Shown piece after piece: positions 52,638 through 61,481 of a DNA stretch of 64,000 nucleotides. Source of the stretch: Mobilicoccus caccae (GTDB taxonomy: Bacteria > Actinomycetota > Actinomycetes > Actinomycetales > Dermatophilaceae); assembly GCF_030161635.1 (NCBI RefSeq), contig NZ_BSUO01000001.1:3205199-3269198 (forward strand), read 5' to 3'. The translations under genes and the position numbers were made by a program. Each line of letters starts with the position of its first letter. The first letter of the stretch is position 1. The notes below the pieces were generated by a model. That model saw only the letters and a list, made by a program, of their open reading frames with translations. It had not been told where the DNA came from and did no database searches.

Positions 52638-53842
52638 TCATTCCTGCTCGTCGGTATCCGCCAAGGCGCCACCCATGATGCTCGGGTTGCCGGTCACCTC
52701 GAAGACCTGCCCACTCCAATCCACCCCGAACTGCTCCGCCGCGGCCAGCGAATCAGCCAGGAGGGCGTCGGCCGTCGGGATGTCCAGCGGTGCCAGCGAC
52801 AATGTCGACCCGTATCGCTGGTCGAGGAGGACCGTGGAGGGTGCCACCTCGATGAGGTCGCAGTTTGCCCGCAGGTGCAGTTCAGCATCCGCTCGGGCCA
52901 TGCCGTTCAGTGCCAGGGCAGCGAGGAGGGCGCGGCAGGCGGCGTTGCCTTCTGCTGACGAATCGAATCGGAGCTGGCGCAAGGTCGCGAACGACAACAC
53001 GTGCGATCGGATGATCCGGCGACAAGAGACGAGGCCGAGGGTCTCCAGGCTCGGAGGAATCGCACCCAGGCCGAGTGGAGAGCCCGAGAGCCTTTCCCCC
53101 TTCTTCGCCTTCTTGATGTTCTTCTCGATCTCTTCGACCAACCTAGGGCTGAGCTCATCCTTTTGAGCATCGAGGAGGGTCTGCAGGTCCCCCGGCTCGA
53201 GTTTGACGCTCGGCGTCAGGTCGTCCTTGCGCGCGCCACCTCGCTTGGGCTCCGGCGCATGCGGGTCCTGGTCGGCGAGGACGCCGATGATCTCGCCACG
53301 GATCGTGCTGGGGAACCGCACCTGGTGACTGCGGCGCGTCGAGTCCCACACCCCGAACACCACCGACGTCGGGCTCGTGGAGAGCAAAGCGCGGGCATTC
53401 GCCGGCGTGCAGTCCCGCAACGCCCGGTAGGCGGAGGTCTGGGTCACCGGCACCCCGCCGACCGAACCGGCGCGAACGTGTCCATCGAACACACGATGAG
53501 GGAGTTCCAGGTCGGTGATGCTCTGATCACCGTAGGTCACACGGACGTGTGGCAGCCGAGCGAGCGTCTCGTGCCCCTCCTCGACTGCGACTCGGAGCGG
53601 GACCTCCATCCGGTTGAGCGTGGAAGCCTTGCCGTCGACGATCACGACCCGCTGGGCTTGACCGTCGATGTACCTCGACTCGTAGGCGTATGCCCCCTGT
53701 TTGCCGATCGAGTATCTGGCCGGAGCGATCGCGGCGTGCTCGCCTGCGGCCGGAGCCAGCTCGGTGACCGAGGTCAGCACACTGGCGCCCCCGGCATGCA
53801 TGCCTGCAGCAGAGTCGAGTGATCGAGCTGGACCGTCATCAT
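52638..53842 (-). CDS. csb1: Csb1 (Cas7, type I-G backbone; frameshifted near its start)
   Basis: The main body GGASVLTSVTELAPAAGEHAAIAPARYSIGKQGAYAYESRYIDG to the end (ADTDEQE) is the GSU0053/Csb1 Cas7 family: RLPHVRVTYGD, LLSTSPTSVVFGVWDSTRRSHQVRFPSTIRGEIIG. The family's usual first residues (MTVQLDHSTLLQACMPG) are present upstream in another frame, starting at ATG 53842/53839 after GGGAGCCC. They join with one added base in the C run 53788-53792, giving about 401 residues. Cas7 coats the crRNA in Cascade. First gene of the operon; 215 bp separate it from glyQS. Confidence 0.9.
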
Positions 53843-53920
53843 GGGCTCCCTTGCCTCGCAGACCGATTCAGTCCAGGCTTCACCCCACGAGCGACCTTGT
53901 CAAGAGTCCGATATCAAGCA

Positions 53921-53960
53921 CTACACTTCAGTACCCGCCTTCGTTGAGGGTGAAGAGTAG
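53921..53960. promoter_or_regulatory. hairpin with CRISPR-repeat-like handle upstream of csb1
   Basis: CTACACTTCA (53921-53930) and TGAAGAGTAG (53951-53960) are inverted repeats with one mismatch. The loop contains CGCCTTCGTTGAGG (53936-53949), nearly the 3' handle of the array repeat in crRNA sense, but lying on the plus strand, divergent from the cas operon. The lone partial repeat lacks the GC hairpin. Confidence 0.45.
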
Positions 53961-54010
53961 TCAGAATCCGGCTTGAGTTGCAGCGACAACGCCTGACGGC
54001 GTTCCTTCGG

Positions 54011-54037
54011 GGTGTGGGCGCACACAGCGCCCACACC
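54011..54037. terminator. terminator hairpin after glyQS
   Basis: Perfect 11-bp arms GGTGTGGGCGC (54011-54021) and GCGCCCACACC (54027-54037) around ACACA, 23 bp past the glycyl-tRNA synthetase stop. Confidence 0.8.
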
Positions 54038-54059
54038 TACCCCACGGAGAGCCGACCGG

Positions 54060-57000
54060 TCAGGCGGTCGCGGCAGCGATCCCCTGCCAGTCGAGGTCGT
54101 CGGGCGCCGTGGCGAGAACGCTGGCGAGCAGGCCGAGGCGTGCGGCCTTGACGTCCTCCTCCTTGGCCATGACGAGGATGTCCTCGAAGAACTGCGCGAT
54201 CGGCTTGACCAGGGAGGCGCCGTCCTTCGCGAACGCCGGCAGACCGGTGGGCACCGGCATCGCCTCGACGGCCTCGCGCAGCGACACCTCGGCGGGCTCG
54301 GTGAGCAGGGCCGCGTCGTAGGTCGCGGGAGTGCCCGCCGGAACGAGGCGGCGGATGCGCACGATCTGCTCGACGAGCTCGTGGAACCCGGCGTCGGAGC
54401 TCAGCGCCTCGAGGCCCTTGGCGTGGGCGTCGGCGACTCCCGGACGACCGGCCGCCGGCAGCACGGCGGTGACGACATCGGCGGGGCGCCCCTCGTCGCG
54501 CAGCAGTTGGGCGTACCGGCCGAGGGTGAACTCCTCTGCGGCGTCGAGGGATTCCGGCGGACACACGATGCCCTGCTCGGCCAGGCGAGCGGCGGCGGCC
54601 TCGAGCCCGTCACGCACCGTGAGGGCCGACAACTCGCCCCGCTCGCGCAGGATGCGGATGACGCCGAGCGCGGCGCGACGCAACCCGAACGGGTCGGAGG
54701 AACCGCTCGGCTTGGCGCCGAGCCCGAACATCGCCGCCAACAGGTCGAACCGGTCACCCAGGGCCAGCAGTGCGCCGGGCACCGAGGCCGGCACGGCGTC
54801 GGCGCTGGTGTGCGGCTGCTCCATCTCGAACAAGGCGTCGGCCACGTCGACCGGCTCGCCCTTGCGCAGGGCGTACTCGCGGGCGACGAACCCGGCCAGG
54901 CTGCTCATCTCGACGACGAGCTGGGTGGACAGGTCGAACTTGGCGAGCTGCCCCGCACGGGTGAGCGTCATCTGCTGCGCCTCGTCCAGACCGACCGTCG
55001 ACCCCAAGGAGGCGGCGACATCGGCGATGCGCCGGGCCCGCTGCCCGACCGACCCCAGCCGGTTCTCGAAGGTCAGCTTGTCCAGCCCGGGCACGAACTC
55101 ATCGACGCTCGCGGCCTGCAGGTCGGCGTTCCAGAAGAACAGCGCGTCCTCGTACCGAGCGCGCAGCACCGACTCGTTGCCGGCGCGCACGACGCCGTCG
55201 TCGCAGAGCCCGTTGGCCATCGTGACGAACGCGTTCATGAGCGCGCCGTCGGCGTCGAGCACCGGCAGGTAGCGCTGGTGCTTGGCCATGACCGAGGTGA
55301 GGATGCGGTCGGGCAGCTCGAGGTAACGCTCGTCGAAGTGACCGAGGACGCCCTGGGGATCCTCCACGAGGTTCGTGATCTCGTCGATGAGGGCCGCCTG
55401 CGCCTCGACGTCGATGCGGCCACCGGCGCCGGCGGCCAGGGCGGTCGCCTGGGCGACGACGTCCTCGCGGCGGGCAGCGGTGTTCCACTCGATGCCGCCG
55501 CGGGAGATCGCGGAGACGAGGTCGTCCGCCGAGGTCACCTGGAGGAACCCGAGCGGCACCCCGTCGGACCGGGTGCCGCTGCGGCCGTCGTCGCCTCGGG
55601 TCGCGGCGGTGGTGCGCTGGAGGTAGGTCGTGCGCCCGGCGCGCACCCCGGAGATCTGCGCCGGCACGAGGGTGTCGCCCCAGAACGCGACGAGCCAGCG
55701 GACGGCGCGCGAGAAGCTCAGCTGCGGGTCGTTCCACCGCATGTTCTTCTCGGCGCGCAGGCCGGCGACGGTCTGCTCGACGAGCCCCGTCAGCACGCGT
55801 ACCGCGTCGCGGCCGGGTGCGTCGATCTGCACGCAGGCGTGCTCGTTGCCCCCCACCTCGGCCTTGACGATCTGGTCGAGGTCGACGCCCTGACCACGCA
55901 TGAAGCCCTGCAGCGGCTTGGTGGGGTTGCCGTCGGCGTCGAAGGCCGCCTGCCACTTCGGACCCTTGCGGAGCTGGGTCGCGTCGGGTTCACGCGCGGC
56001 GACGTCCTCGACGACCGCGACGACACGGCGCGGCGTGCCGTCGACGGTGATCCGGCCGTGCTCGAGCCGCGTGGCGCCGAGCCCGCTGGTCAGGGCCTCG
56101 CGAACGGCCTCCACGGTCTGCGGGAGCACGTGCGGCGGCAGCTCCTCGACCCCGATCTCGAGGGCGAAGGTCTGCGGCGGGGCGGCGTCCGAGGCGAGGT
56201 CGGCGAGCGCGGCCCCGGCGAGCGCGGCCGCGCCCTGCGGGTCGACCTCAGGCTCCTGTGACTCCTCCGCCGACTCCTTCTTGAGCAGGGGGAAGCCGAG
56301 CTCCTCGCGGCGCTCGACCCAGAGCGCCGCGGTGTCGCGCATGAGGCGACGCATCGTCGCGAAGGCCTGCGCGCGCTCGGTGGTGCTGATCGCGCCGCGG
56401 GCGTCGAGGACGTTGAACGCGTGGCTGGACTTGAGGACGTACTGGTGCGCCGGCACCGGCAGGCGGGCCTCGACCATGCGCGTGGCCTCGGCGACGTAGC
56501 TCTCGTAGAGCCGCTGGTTGGTCTCGACGGACGCGTCGTCGAGGTAGTAGCGGCTCATCTCGTACTCCTGCTGGCCGAAGGCCTCGCCGTACGTGATGAT
56601 CTCGCCGTCGGGCTTGCGCGAGTAGGCGATGTCCTTGAAGTGGGTCACCCCCTGCTGCGCCATGAGGATGCGCTCCATGCCGTAGGTGAGCTCGACGGGG
56701 ATCGGGTCGAGATCCTGGCCACCCACCTGCTGGAAGTACGTGAACTGGGTGATCTCCATGCCGTCGAGCCAGACCTCCCAGCCCAGCCCCCACGCACCGA
56801 TGGCGGGCTGCTGCCAGTTGTCCTCGACGAACCGCACGTCGTGGGCGTCCAGGTCGATGCCGAGCGCCTCGAGGCTGCCGAGGTACAGCTCCTGCGGGTC
56901 ACCGGGTTCGGGTTTGAGGATCACCTGGAACTGGGTGTGCGTCTGCAGACGGTTGGGGTTCTCGCCGTAGCGGGAGTCATCCGGACGCACCGACGGCTCG

Positions 57001-57152
57001 ACGTAGGCGACGTCCCACGGCTCCGGACCCAGCACACGCAGGACCGTCGCCGGGTTCATGGTTCCGGCTCCGACCTCGGTGTTGAACGGCTGCCACGTCA
57101 GGCAACCGCGCGAGGTCCAGTAGTCGGAGAGGATGCGGAGGGCGTCTTGCAT
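54060..57152 (-). CDS. glyQS: glycyl-tRNA synthetase, fused alpha-beta (GlyQS)
   Basis: 1030 residues. The first 290 are the catalytic alpha subunit (SDYWTSRGCLTWQPFNTEVGAGTMNPATVLRVLGPEPW, GWEVWLDGMEITQFTYFQQ, TYGMERILM). A linker rich in Glu/Ala/Pro follows, then the beta subunit (ALEIGVEELPPHVLPQTVEAV, GFMRGQG, NMRWNDPQLSFSRAVRWL, MAKHQRYLPV, FENRLGSVGQRARRI, DPFGLRRAALGVIRIL) with its HD-like and anticodon-binding parts. It charges tRNA-Gly. Most bacteria encode this tetrameric type as two genes; the fusion is known from chlamydiae and some actinobacteria. Start ATG 57152, or GTG three codons earlier. Confidence 0.95.
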   Translation of the reverse strand: MQDALRILSDYWTSRGCLTWQPFNTEVGAGTMNPATVLRVLGPEPWDVAYVEPSVRPDDSRYGENPNRLQTHTQFQVILKPEPGDPQELYLGSLEALGIDLDAHDVRFVEDNWQQPAIGAWGLGWEVWLDGMEITQFTYFQQVGGQDLDPIPVELTYGMERILMAQQGVTHFKDIAYSRKPDGEIITYGEAFGQQEYEMSRYYLDDASVETNQRLYESYVAEATRMVEARLPVPAHQYVLKSSHAFNVLDARGAISTTERAQAFATMRRLMRDTAALWVERREELGFPLLKKESAEESQEPEVDPQGAAALAGAALADLASDAAPPQTFALEIGVEELPPHVLPQTVEAVREALTSGLGATRLEHGRITVDGTPRRVVAVVEDVAAREPDATQLRKGPKWQAAFDADGNPTKPLQGFMRGQGVDLDQIVKAEVGGNEHACVQIDAPGRDAVRVLTGLVEQTVAGLRAEKNMRWNDPQLSFSRAVRWLVAFWGDTLVPAQISGVRAGRTTYLQRTTAATRGDDGRSGTRSDGVPLGFLQVTSADDLVSAISRGGIEWNTAARREDVVAQATALAAGAGGRIDVEAQAALIDEITNLVEDPQGVLGHFDERYLELPDRILTSVMAKHQRYLPVLDADGALMNAFVTMANGLCDDGVVRAGNESVLRARYEDALFFWNADLQAASVDEFVPGLDKLTFENRLGSVGQRARRIADVAASLGSTVGLDEAQQMTLTRAGQLAKFDLSTQLVVEMSSLAGFVAREYALRKGEPVDVADALFEMEQPHTSADAVPASVPGALLALGDRFDLLAAMFGLGAKPSGSSDPFGLRRAALGVIRILRERGELSALTVRDGLEAAAARLAEQGIVCPPESLDAAEEFTLGRYAQLLRDEGRPADVVTAVLPAAGRPGVADAHAKGLEALSSDAGFHELVEQIVRIRRLVPAGTPATYDAALLTEPAEVSLREAVEAMPVPTGLPAFAKDGASLVKPIAQFFEDILVMAKEEDVKAARLGLLASVLATAPDDLDWQGIAAATA

Positions 57153-57242
57153 GGTCAGCACCAGGCCAGGCTACTCGGGCGAGGTCCGCGCGGAGGTCAG
57201 GCGTCACCGGCCACCACCCGGCCTCCCGCCCGACCGCTGTGA

Positions 57243-57782
57243 TCAGGTCTCCAGGCCGCGGACGAAGTCCTCGATGCGTTTGAGGGTGCGGGTGAGGGAC
57301 TTGAGGGTGGCGCGGACCGAGCCCGGGATCTCCAGGGAGGAGTCGGCGTCGTCGACCTCGTGCACCTGCAGGCGCGTCGTCCTCGCGAAGCCCCCGTCCC
57401 ACTCCACGTCGCCGGTTCCGCCGACGAGCAGGCCGGGTTCGAGGGTGGCGGCCAGGGCCGCCTTGATGCGGTCGTCGCGCAGCAGTGGACGGATCCACAG
57501 GGCCGGCAGGTGCCGGTCGACGACGGCCGGCGCGGCGGCCGAACCGAGGGAGAACCCCACGGCCAGATGCACTCCGGCCTCGACGGCGTCGAGCTCCCGC
57601 GCGGCGTGCGCCTCCGCCTCGTCCACGGAGGGGGAATCGCTCGACCACCGCACCAGCCGCACCGTCCACCCGTTCTCGATGAGCGTGCCGATCGTCAGGT
57701 GCAGGATCGGCCGCTCGACCGACATCACCGCGTCGGGCAGGACCGTCGCGACCCGTTGCGGGTCCCCCTCATGCAGCAGCAT
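57243..57782 (-). CDS. small alpha/beta hydrolase-like protein
   Basis: 179 residues with a compact hydrolase core: ILHLTIGTLIENGWTVRLVRWSSD, the elbow VGFSLGSAAAPAVVDR with a candidate Ser, LLVGGTGDVEWDGG and a VHEVDDADSSLE segment that may carry the late His. Similar to short actinobacterial serine-hydrolase-like hypotheticals. Function unknown. It lies 91 bp downstream of no gene in particular: its neighbours face away or are unrelated. Confidence 0.65.
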   Translation of the reverse strand: MLLHEGDPQRVATVLPDAVMSVERPILHLTIGTLIENGWTVRLVRWSSDSPSVDEAEAHAARELDAVEAGVHLAVGFSLGSAAAPAVVDRHLPALWIRPLLRDDRIKAALAATLEPGLLVGGTGDVEWDGGFARTTRLQVHEVDDADSSLEIPGSVRATLKSLTRTLKRIEDFVRGLET

Positions 57783-57891
57783 GTGCCCACCCTATTCACG
57801 CCCGAGGTGCGGAACGCCTGTGACGCACCGAGACTGGTGACCGAGCGGCGCTGCCCGACGCGCCGCCCTCGACGAGCGAAGGAGCTGCGAC

Positions 57892-58092
57892 ATGGCCGGC
57901 AGGAACGACGACGACACGGTGGGTCAGGTCTCCGAGACGAGCGCGATGACGCCCGAGGGCGACGCCGGGGCTCCGGGTACCGAGGACGCCACCCCGCCCG
58001 CGGCGGACACCCAGCACGCCCCGCACGAGGGCCCCAAGGACTACACCAAGCACCCTGACGCAGCCGACGACGGGGACGACCGCGCGCGCTGA
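57892..58092 (+). CDS. short acidic hypothetical protein
   Basis: 66 residues, almost wholly disordered: MAGRNDDDTVGQVSETSAMTPEGDAG..., ending GPKDYTKHPDAADDGDDRAR. A good ribosome site (GAAGGAG) precedes the ATG, and a promoter-sized gap lies upstream. Resembles small acidic proteins common in actinobacteria; no function known. Confidence 0.6.
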   Translation: MAGRNDDDTVGQVSETSAMTPEGDAGAPGTEDATPPAADTQHAPHEGPKDYTKHPDAADDGDDRAR

Positions 58093-58201
58093 CCGGTCGC
58101 CGCGGTCAGAAAACCGCGTCTGATCAGGGAACAAAGGCCCATTGACCCCGGGGCTGCGTGGGAGGATCGTCGTATTCACCTGCGCAGCACAAGGAGTCGA
58201 C

Positions 58202-59194
58202 ATGCTCGGTGGCGGTATCCCCTTCCTCGCTCCACTCGTGGCGCTCCCGGCGCTCGTCGTCGTGATCGTGACCGTGCTCCCACGACGCCGGAGGAACGCC
58301 GCCGACGAGCGACGCCACCCGGTCCTCACCGGGGTGCGGCTGGCCTCCACCGTGGTGACCCTCGTGGGAATCCTCCTGGGCCTCATCGCCTCCATCGTGC
58401 TGGCGGTCTCCGAGCCCGCCTGGAACGGGCTGGGACGCGGCGTGATCCTCGCGCCGCTGCTCTTCGGGGCGGTCGTGCTGGCCGTCATCGTGGCCGGCAA
58501 CATCGTGGTGCGGTGGCTCGTCTCGCGGCGGGCCGAGCGCCCCGTCGCCGCCGGATCCAGGCGCCGTCCGGGGTTCGGCGCCCTGATCCCCCGCACTCTC
58601 GCAGCGGTCGTCGCGGGCCTGACGCTCACGACCTTCGTCATGGTGGCCATCGCCTGGATGACCGGTGCGGACGACGATCGCGGCCGCCCCGGACGCAGCT
58701 TCACCACCCTCTCCCCCGACCAGATGCACGGCACCAGCAGCGGCCCGTGGCCCGGTGAGTTCTACGGCATCTTCGCGATCCTGGGCATGGTCGTGCTCCT
58801 CGCGGTGCTGGCCTTCGCGCTGCTGGTCGTCCGGTTCCGCGCCCCCGCCGGCAGCGATCTGGAGTCGCCGCAGGTCGACGCCATGGGTCGTCGTCGTGAG
58901 GCGGAGGCGCTGTTCGGCGCGACGGGTCTCTCGATCGCGATGCTGGTCTTCGGCATCGCCGGATCGATGGCCGCGATCCTGCTGCGCGTCCGCCCGGACG
59001 CCCGGATCTCCGGGTACGAACTCGGCCTCGGCTACGACCTCGCAGGCGCCGCAGCCCTGTTCGTCGCGTTCGTGGCCGTCGGGGTCGGCGTGTGGTGTGC
59101 TGTCTCGATGTTCCTGCCCACCCCGGCACCCGCCGGCGCCGTCGGCGACGACCGTCGCCGTGAGGCGCCCGAGGAGCTGGAAGCCGGCGTATGA
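58202..59194 (+). CDS. multi-pass membrane protein co-transcribed with a GntR regulator
   Basis: 330 residues with six or seven hydrophobic helices (FLAPLVALPALVVVIVTVL, VRLASTVVTLVGILLGLIASIVLAV, GVILAPLLFGAVVLAVIVAGNIVV, TLAAVVAGLTLTTFVMVAIAWM, FYGIFAILGMVVLLAVLAFALLVV, AAALFVAFVAVGVGVWCAVSMFL). ATG 58202 has AAGGAG at ideal spacing. Its stop overlaps the next gene's start (ATGA), so the two form an operon. Membrane proteins paired with YtrA-type GntR regulators often respond to envelope stress or antibiotics; inference only. Confidence 0.75.
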   Translation: MLGGGIPFLAPLVALPALVVVIVTVLPRRRRNAADERRHPVLTGVRLASTVVTLVGILLGLIASIVLAVSEPAWNGLGRGVILAPLLFGAVVLAVIVAGNIVVRWLVSRRAERPVAAGSRRRPGFGALIPRTLAAVVAGLTLTTFVMVAIAWMTGADDDRGRPGRSFTTLSPDQMHGTSSGPWPGEFYGIFAILGMVVLLAVLAFALLVVRFRAPAGSDLESPQVDAMGRRREAEALFGATGLSIAMLVFGIAGSMAAILLRVRPDARISGYELGLGYDLAGAAALFVAFVAVGVGVWCAVSMFLPTPAPAGAVGDDRRREAPEELEAGV

Positions 59195-59583
59195 GCGTCG
59201 CGGTCAGCATCGATCCGGACGACTCGACGCCGCCGTACGAGCAACTGCGTCGGCAGCTCGCGGCCCACATCACCTCCGGAGCCCTCGAGCCGGGCACCCG
59301 CCTCTCCCCCGTGCGGCAGCTCGCGGCAGCACTCGACCTCGCCAACGGCACCGTGGCCCGCGCCTACCGCGAACTCGAATCGGCCGGACTCGTCCACACC
59401 CGCCGTGGCGGGGGCACGACGGTGCTGGAACAGAGCGACGCCGCCACCGAAGCCGCACGGCGTGACCGGCTGGCGACCATCGCCACCAGGTTCGTCGCCG
59501 AGTCCCGCGGGCTGAGGCTGGGTGACGACGCGGCACTCGCCGCCATCCGACGCGCTCTGGGCGAGGACACGCCCTCCGCCTGA
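59191..59583 (+). CDS. GntR-family regulator, YtrA-like
   Basis: 130 residues: a short winged-helix domain (PPYEQLRRQLAAHITSGALEPGTRLSPVRQLAAALDLANGTVARAYRELESAGLVHTRRGGGTTV), then only about 50 residues of helical C-terminus. This is the YtrA subfamily layout rather than FadR/HutC with a ligand domain. Overlaps the membrane-protein gene by 4 bp and probably controls that operon. Confidence 0.88.
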   Translation: MSVAVSIDPDDSTPPYEQLRRQLAAHITSGALEPGTRLSPVRQLAAALDLANGTVARAYRELESAGLVHTRRGGGTTVLEQSDAATEAARRDRLATIATRFVAESRGLRLGDDAALAAIRRALGEDTPSA

Positions 59584-59617
59584 GAGCGTTTTCCTGCGCC
59601 GCGCATCGTGCGGGATC

Positions 59618-60322
59618 ATGGATCGCATGTCTGCATTCGGTGGCCTCGGATCGTTCACGCGTCGCGCCAAGGAGCCCGGTCCCGGCTCCGTGGATCGTCG
59701 ACCGCGTCGCGACGGTGTCCCCGTCGACCGGCTGCCCGCGATCCTGCCCGAGGTCAAGCGTGGTCGGCGTCGCCGCATCACGGTCATCGGTGAAGAGGTC
59801 CTGCACACCCCTACCCGGCTGGTCGAGGAGTTCGGCACGACGGAGCTGCGCGAGCTCGTCAACGACATGTTCGCCACCAACGCCGTCGCGAGCGGCGCCG
59901 GGCTCGCCGCCACACAGATCGGCGTCGACCTGCGCGTGTTCGTCTACGACTGCCACGACGCCTACGACGTGCGACACGTCGGGCACATCGTCAACCCCGT
60001 CGTCGAGTCGCTGCCCGACGACGTCGCCGGCCGCCAGACCGGCTGGGAGGGCTGCCTGTCGGTCCCCGGCGGAGGGTATGAACTCTCCCGCGCCAACTAC
60101 GCCGTGGTGCGCGGCGTCGACCAGCGGGGCAACCCGCTGCGGATCGAGGGGACCGGCCTGTTGGCGCGGTGCCTCCTGCACGAGACCGACCACCTCGACG
60201 GCATGCTCTACGTCGACCGGCTCAGCGAGAAGGGACGCAAGGTCGCCCTCGCCGAGATGGAGGAGCACAAGCAGGAGATCTGGGACGAATGGGACGAGCG
60301 GGCTCGCGAACTCGGAAAGTGA
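59618..60322 (+). CDS. def: peptide deformylase
   Basis: 234 residues. All three motifs are present: GAGLAATQIGV (motif 1), EGCLSVPGGG (motif 2, metal Cys) and LLHETDHLDGMLY (motif 3, HExDH). It removes the N-formyl group from nascent proteins, using Fe2+. An N-terminal extension of about 45 residues precedes the conserved core, longer than E. coli Def and like some actinobacterial second copies. ATG 59618 or 59627. Monocistronic as far as seen. Confidence 0.94.
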   Translation: MDRMSAFGGLGSFTRRAKEPGPGSVDRRPRRDGVPVDRLPAILPEVKRGRRRRITVIGEEVLHTPTRLVEEFGTTELRELVNDMFATNAVASGAGLAATQIGVDLRVFVYDCHDAYDVRHVGHIVNPVVESLPDDVAGRQTGWEGCLSVPGGGYELSRANYAVVRGVDQRGNPLRIEGTGLLARCLLHETDHLDGMLYVDRLSEKGRKVALAEMEEHKQEIWDEWDERARELGK

Positions 60323-60404
60323 GGCCCGAGCCGCCGAGGTCGGACACGCGGCGAAACCCCTGAACGGCCGCCCACCCGGTCAGGGCGGGCGTTAGCCTCG
60401 CAGC

Positions 60405-61475
60405 GTGAGCGCACCCACCTTCCCGACGTACTCCGCCGAGCATCTGCACACCGTGACGATGCGGATCTGGCAGGGCCTCGGAGGCCCGCCCGAGGAGGCC
60501 CGGCTGCTCGCCGACCACCTCGTCGCCGCGAACCTCGCCGGCCACGACAGCCACGGCGTCGGCCTGCTGCAGGACTACGCCACCGGCGTGCGCGAGGGAG
60601 GCATCGCCCTGGGGCGCCGCCCCGAGATCGTCGCCGACACCGGCGTCGTCGTCACCTTCGACGCCGGATCAGGGCTGGGTCAGGTGGCCGCGCACGACGC
60701 GATGGCCGTGGGCATCGAGCGGGCCCGACAGCACGGCGCCGCCGTCGTGGCATTGCGCCGCAGCCACCACGTCGGTCGCATCGGCCACTGGGCCGAGCAG
60801 TGCGCCGCAGCGGGATTCTCCTCACTGCACCTGGTCAGCGTTCCCGGTGACCGCCTCGTCGCCCCCTTCGGCGGCACCGACGCCCGGTTCGGCACCAACC
60901 CCTTCTGCGCCGCGTTCCCCAGGCCGGGCGCCGACCCGATCCTCGCCGACTTCGCCACGAGCCGGCTCGCTCTGGGCAAGATGCGCGTCGCGCACAACTC
61001 CGGGGTGCAGGCGCCGGCCGGCACGCTGCTCGACGCACAGGGTCGCCCGACGACCGACCCCGGCGCGATGTTCGAGGACCCGCGCGGCGCACTGCTGACC
61101 ACGGGCGAGCACAAGGGCTCGGCGATGGCCGTCCTGTTCGAGTTGTTCGCCGGGGCGATGGCCGGCGGCGGCATCACCGACCAGGAGTCCTCGACCTCGA
61201 CGCTCGGCATCATGAACGCGATGTTCTCGCTGGTCGTCGACCCGGCCGCGTTCGGGACGACCGACGCGCAGGAGCAGGCCGAGGTGTTCCTGCGGTGGGT
61301 CACCGACTCCCCGCCCGCCGAGGGTGTCGAGCAGGTGCTGCTGCCCGGCGAGCCCGAACGCCGCAGCCGCGAGCGCCGCACCGCCGAGGGCATCCCGATC
61401 GATCCGAACACCTGGCAGCAGATCCTCGACGCCGGGGCGTCGGCCGGCCTCGACCCCGCCGACCTCGTGCCCTGA
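60405..61475 (+). CDS. malate/L-lactate dehydrogenase (Ldh2/YiaK-family) oxidoreductase
   Basis: 356 residues of the NAD(P)H-dependent Ldh2/ureidoglycolate-dehydrogenase family, unrelated to classical LDH. Seen: ADHLVAANLAGHDSHGVGLLQDYA (conserved SHG), RRSHHVGRIGHWAEQCA, APFGGTDARFGTNPFCAAFP and TGEHKGSAMAVLFELFAGAM (HKG). Substrates in the family include malate, L-lactate, ureidoglycolate and 2,3-diketogulonate. The specific one is not readable here. GTG 60405. Confidence 0.87.
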   Translation: MSAPTFPTYSAEHLHTVTMRIWQGLGGPPEEARLLADHLVAANLAGHDSHGVGLLQDYATGVREGGIALGRRPEIVADTGVVVTFDAGSGLGQVAAHDAMAVGIERARQHGAAVVALRRSHHVGRIGHWAEQCAAAGFSSLHLVSVPGDRLVAPFGGTDARFGTNPFCAAFPRPGADPILADFATSRLALGKMRVAHNSGVQAPAGTLLDAQGRPTTDPGAMFEDPRGALLTTGEHKGSAMAVLFELFAGAMAGGGITDQESSTSTLGIMNAMFSLVVDPAAFGTTDAQEQAEVFLRWVTDSPPAEGVEQVLLPGEPERRSRERRTAEGIPIDPNTWQQILDAGASAGLDPADLVP

Positions 61476-61481
61476 GACGCC

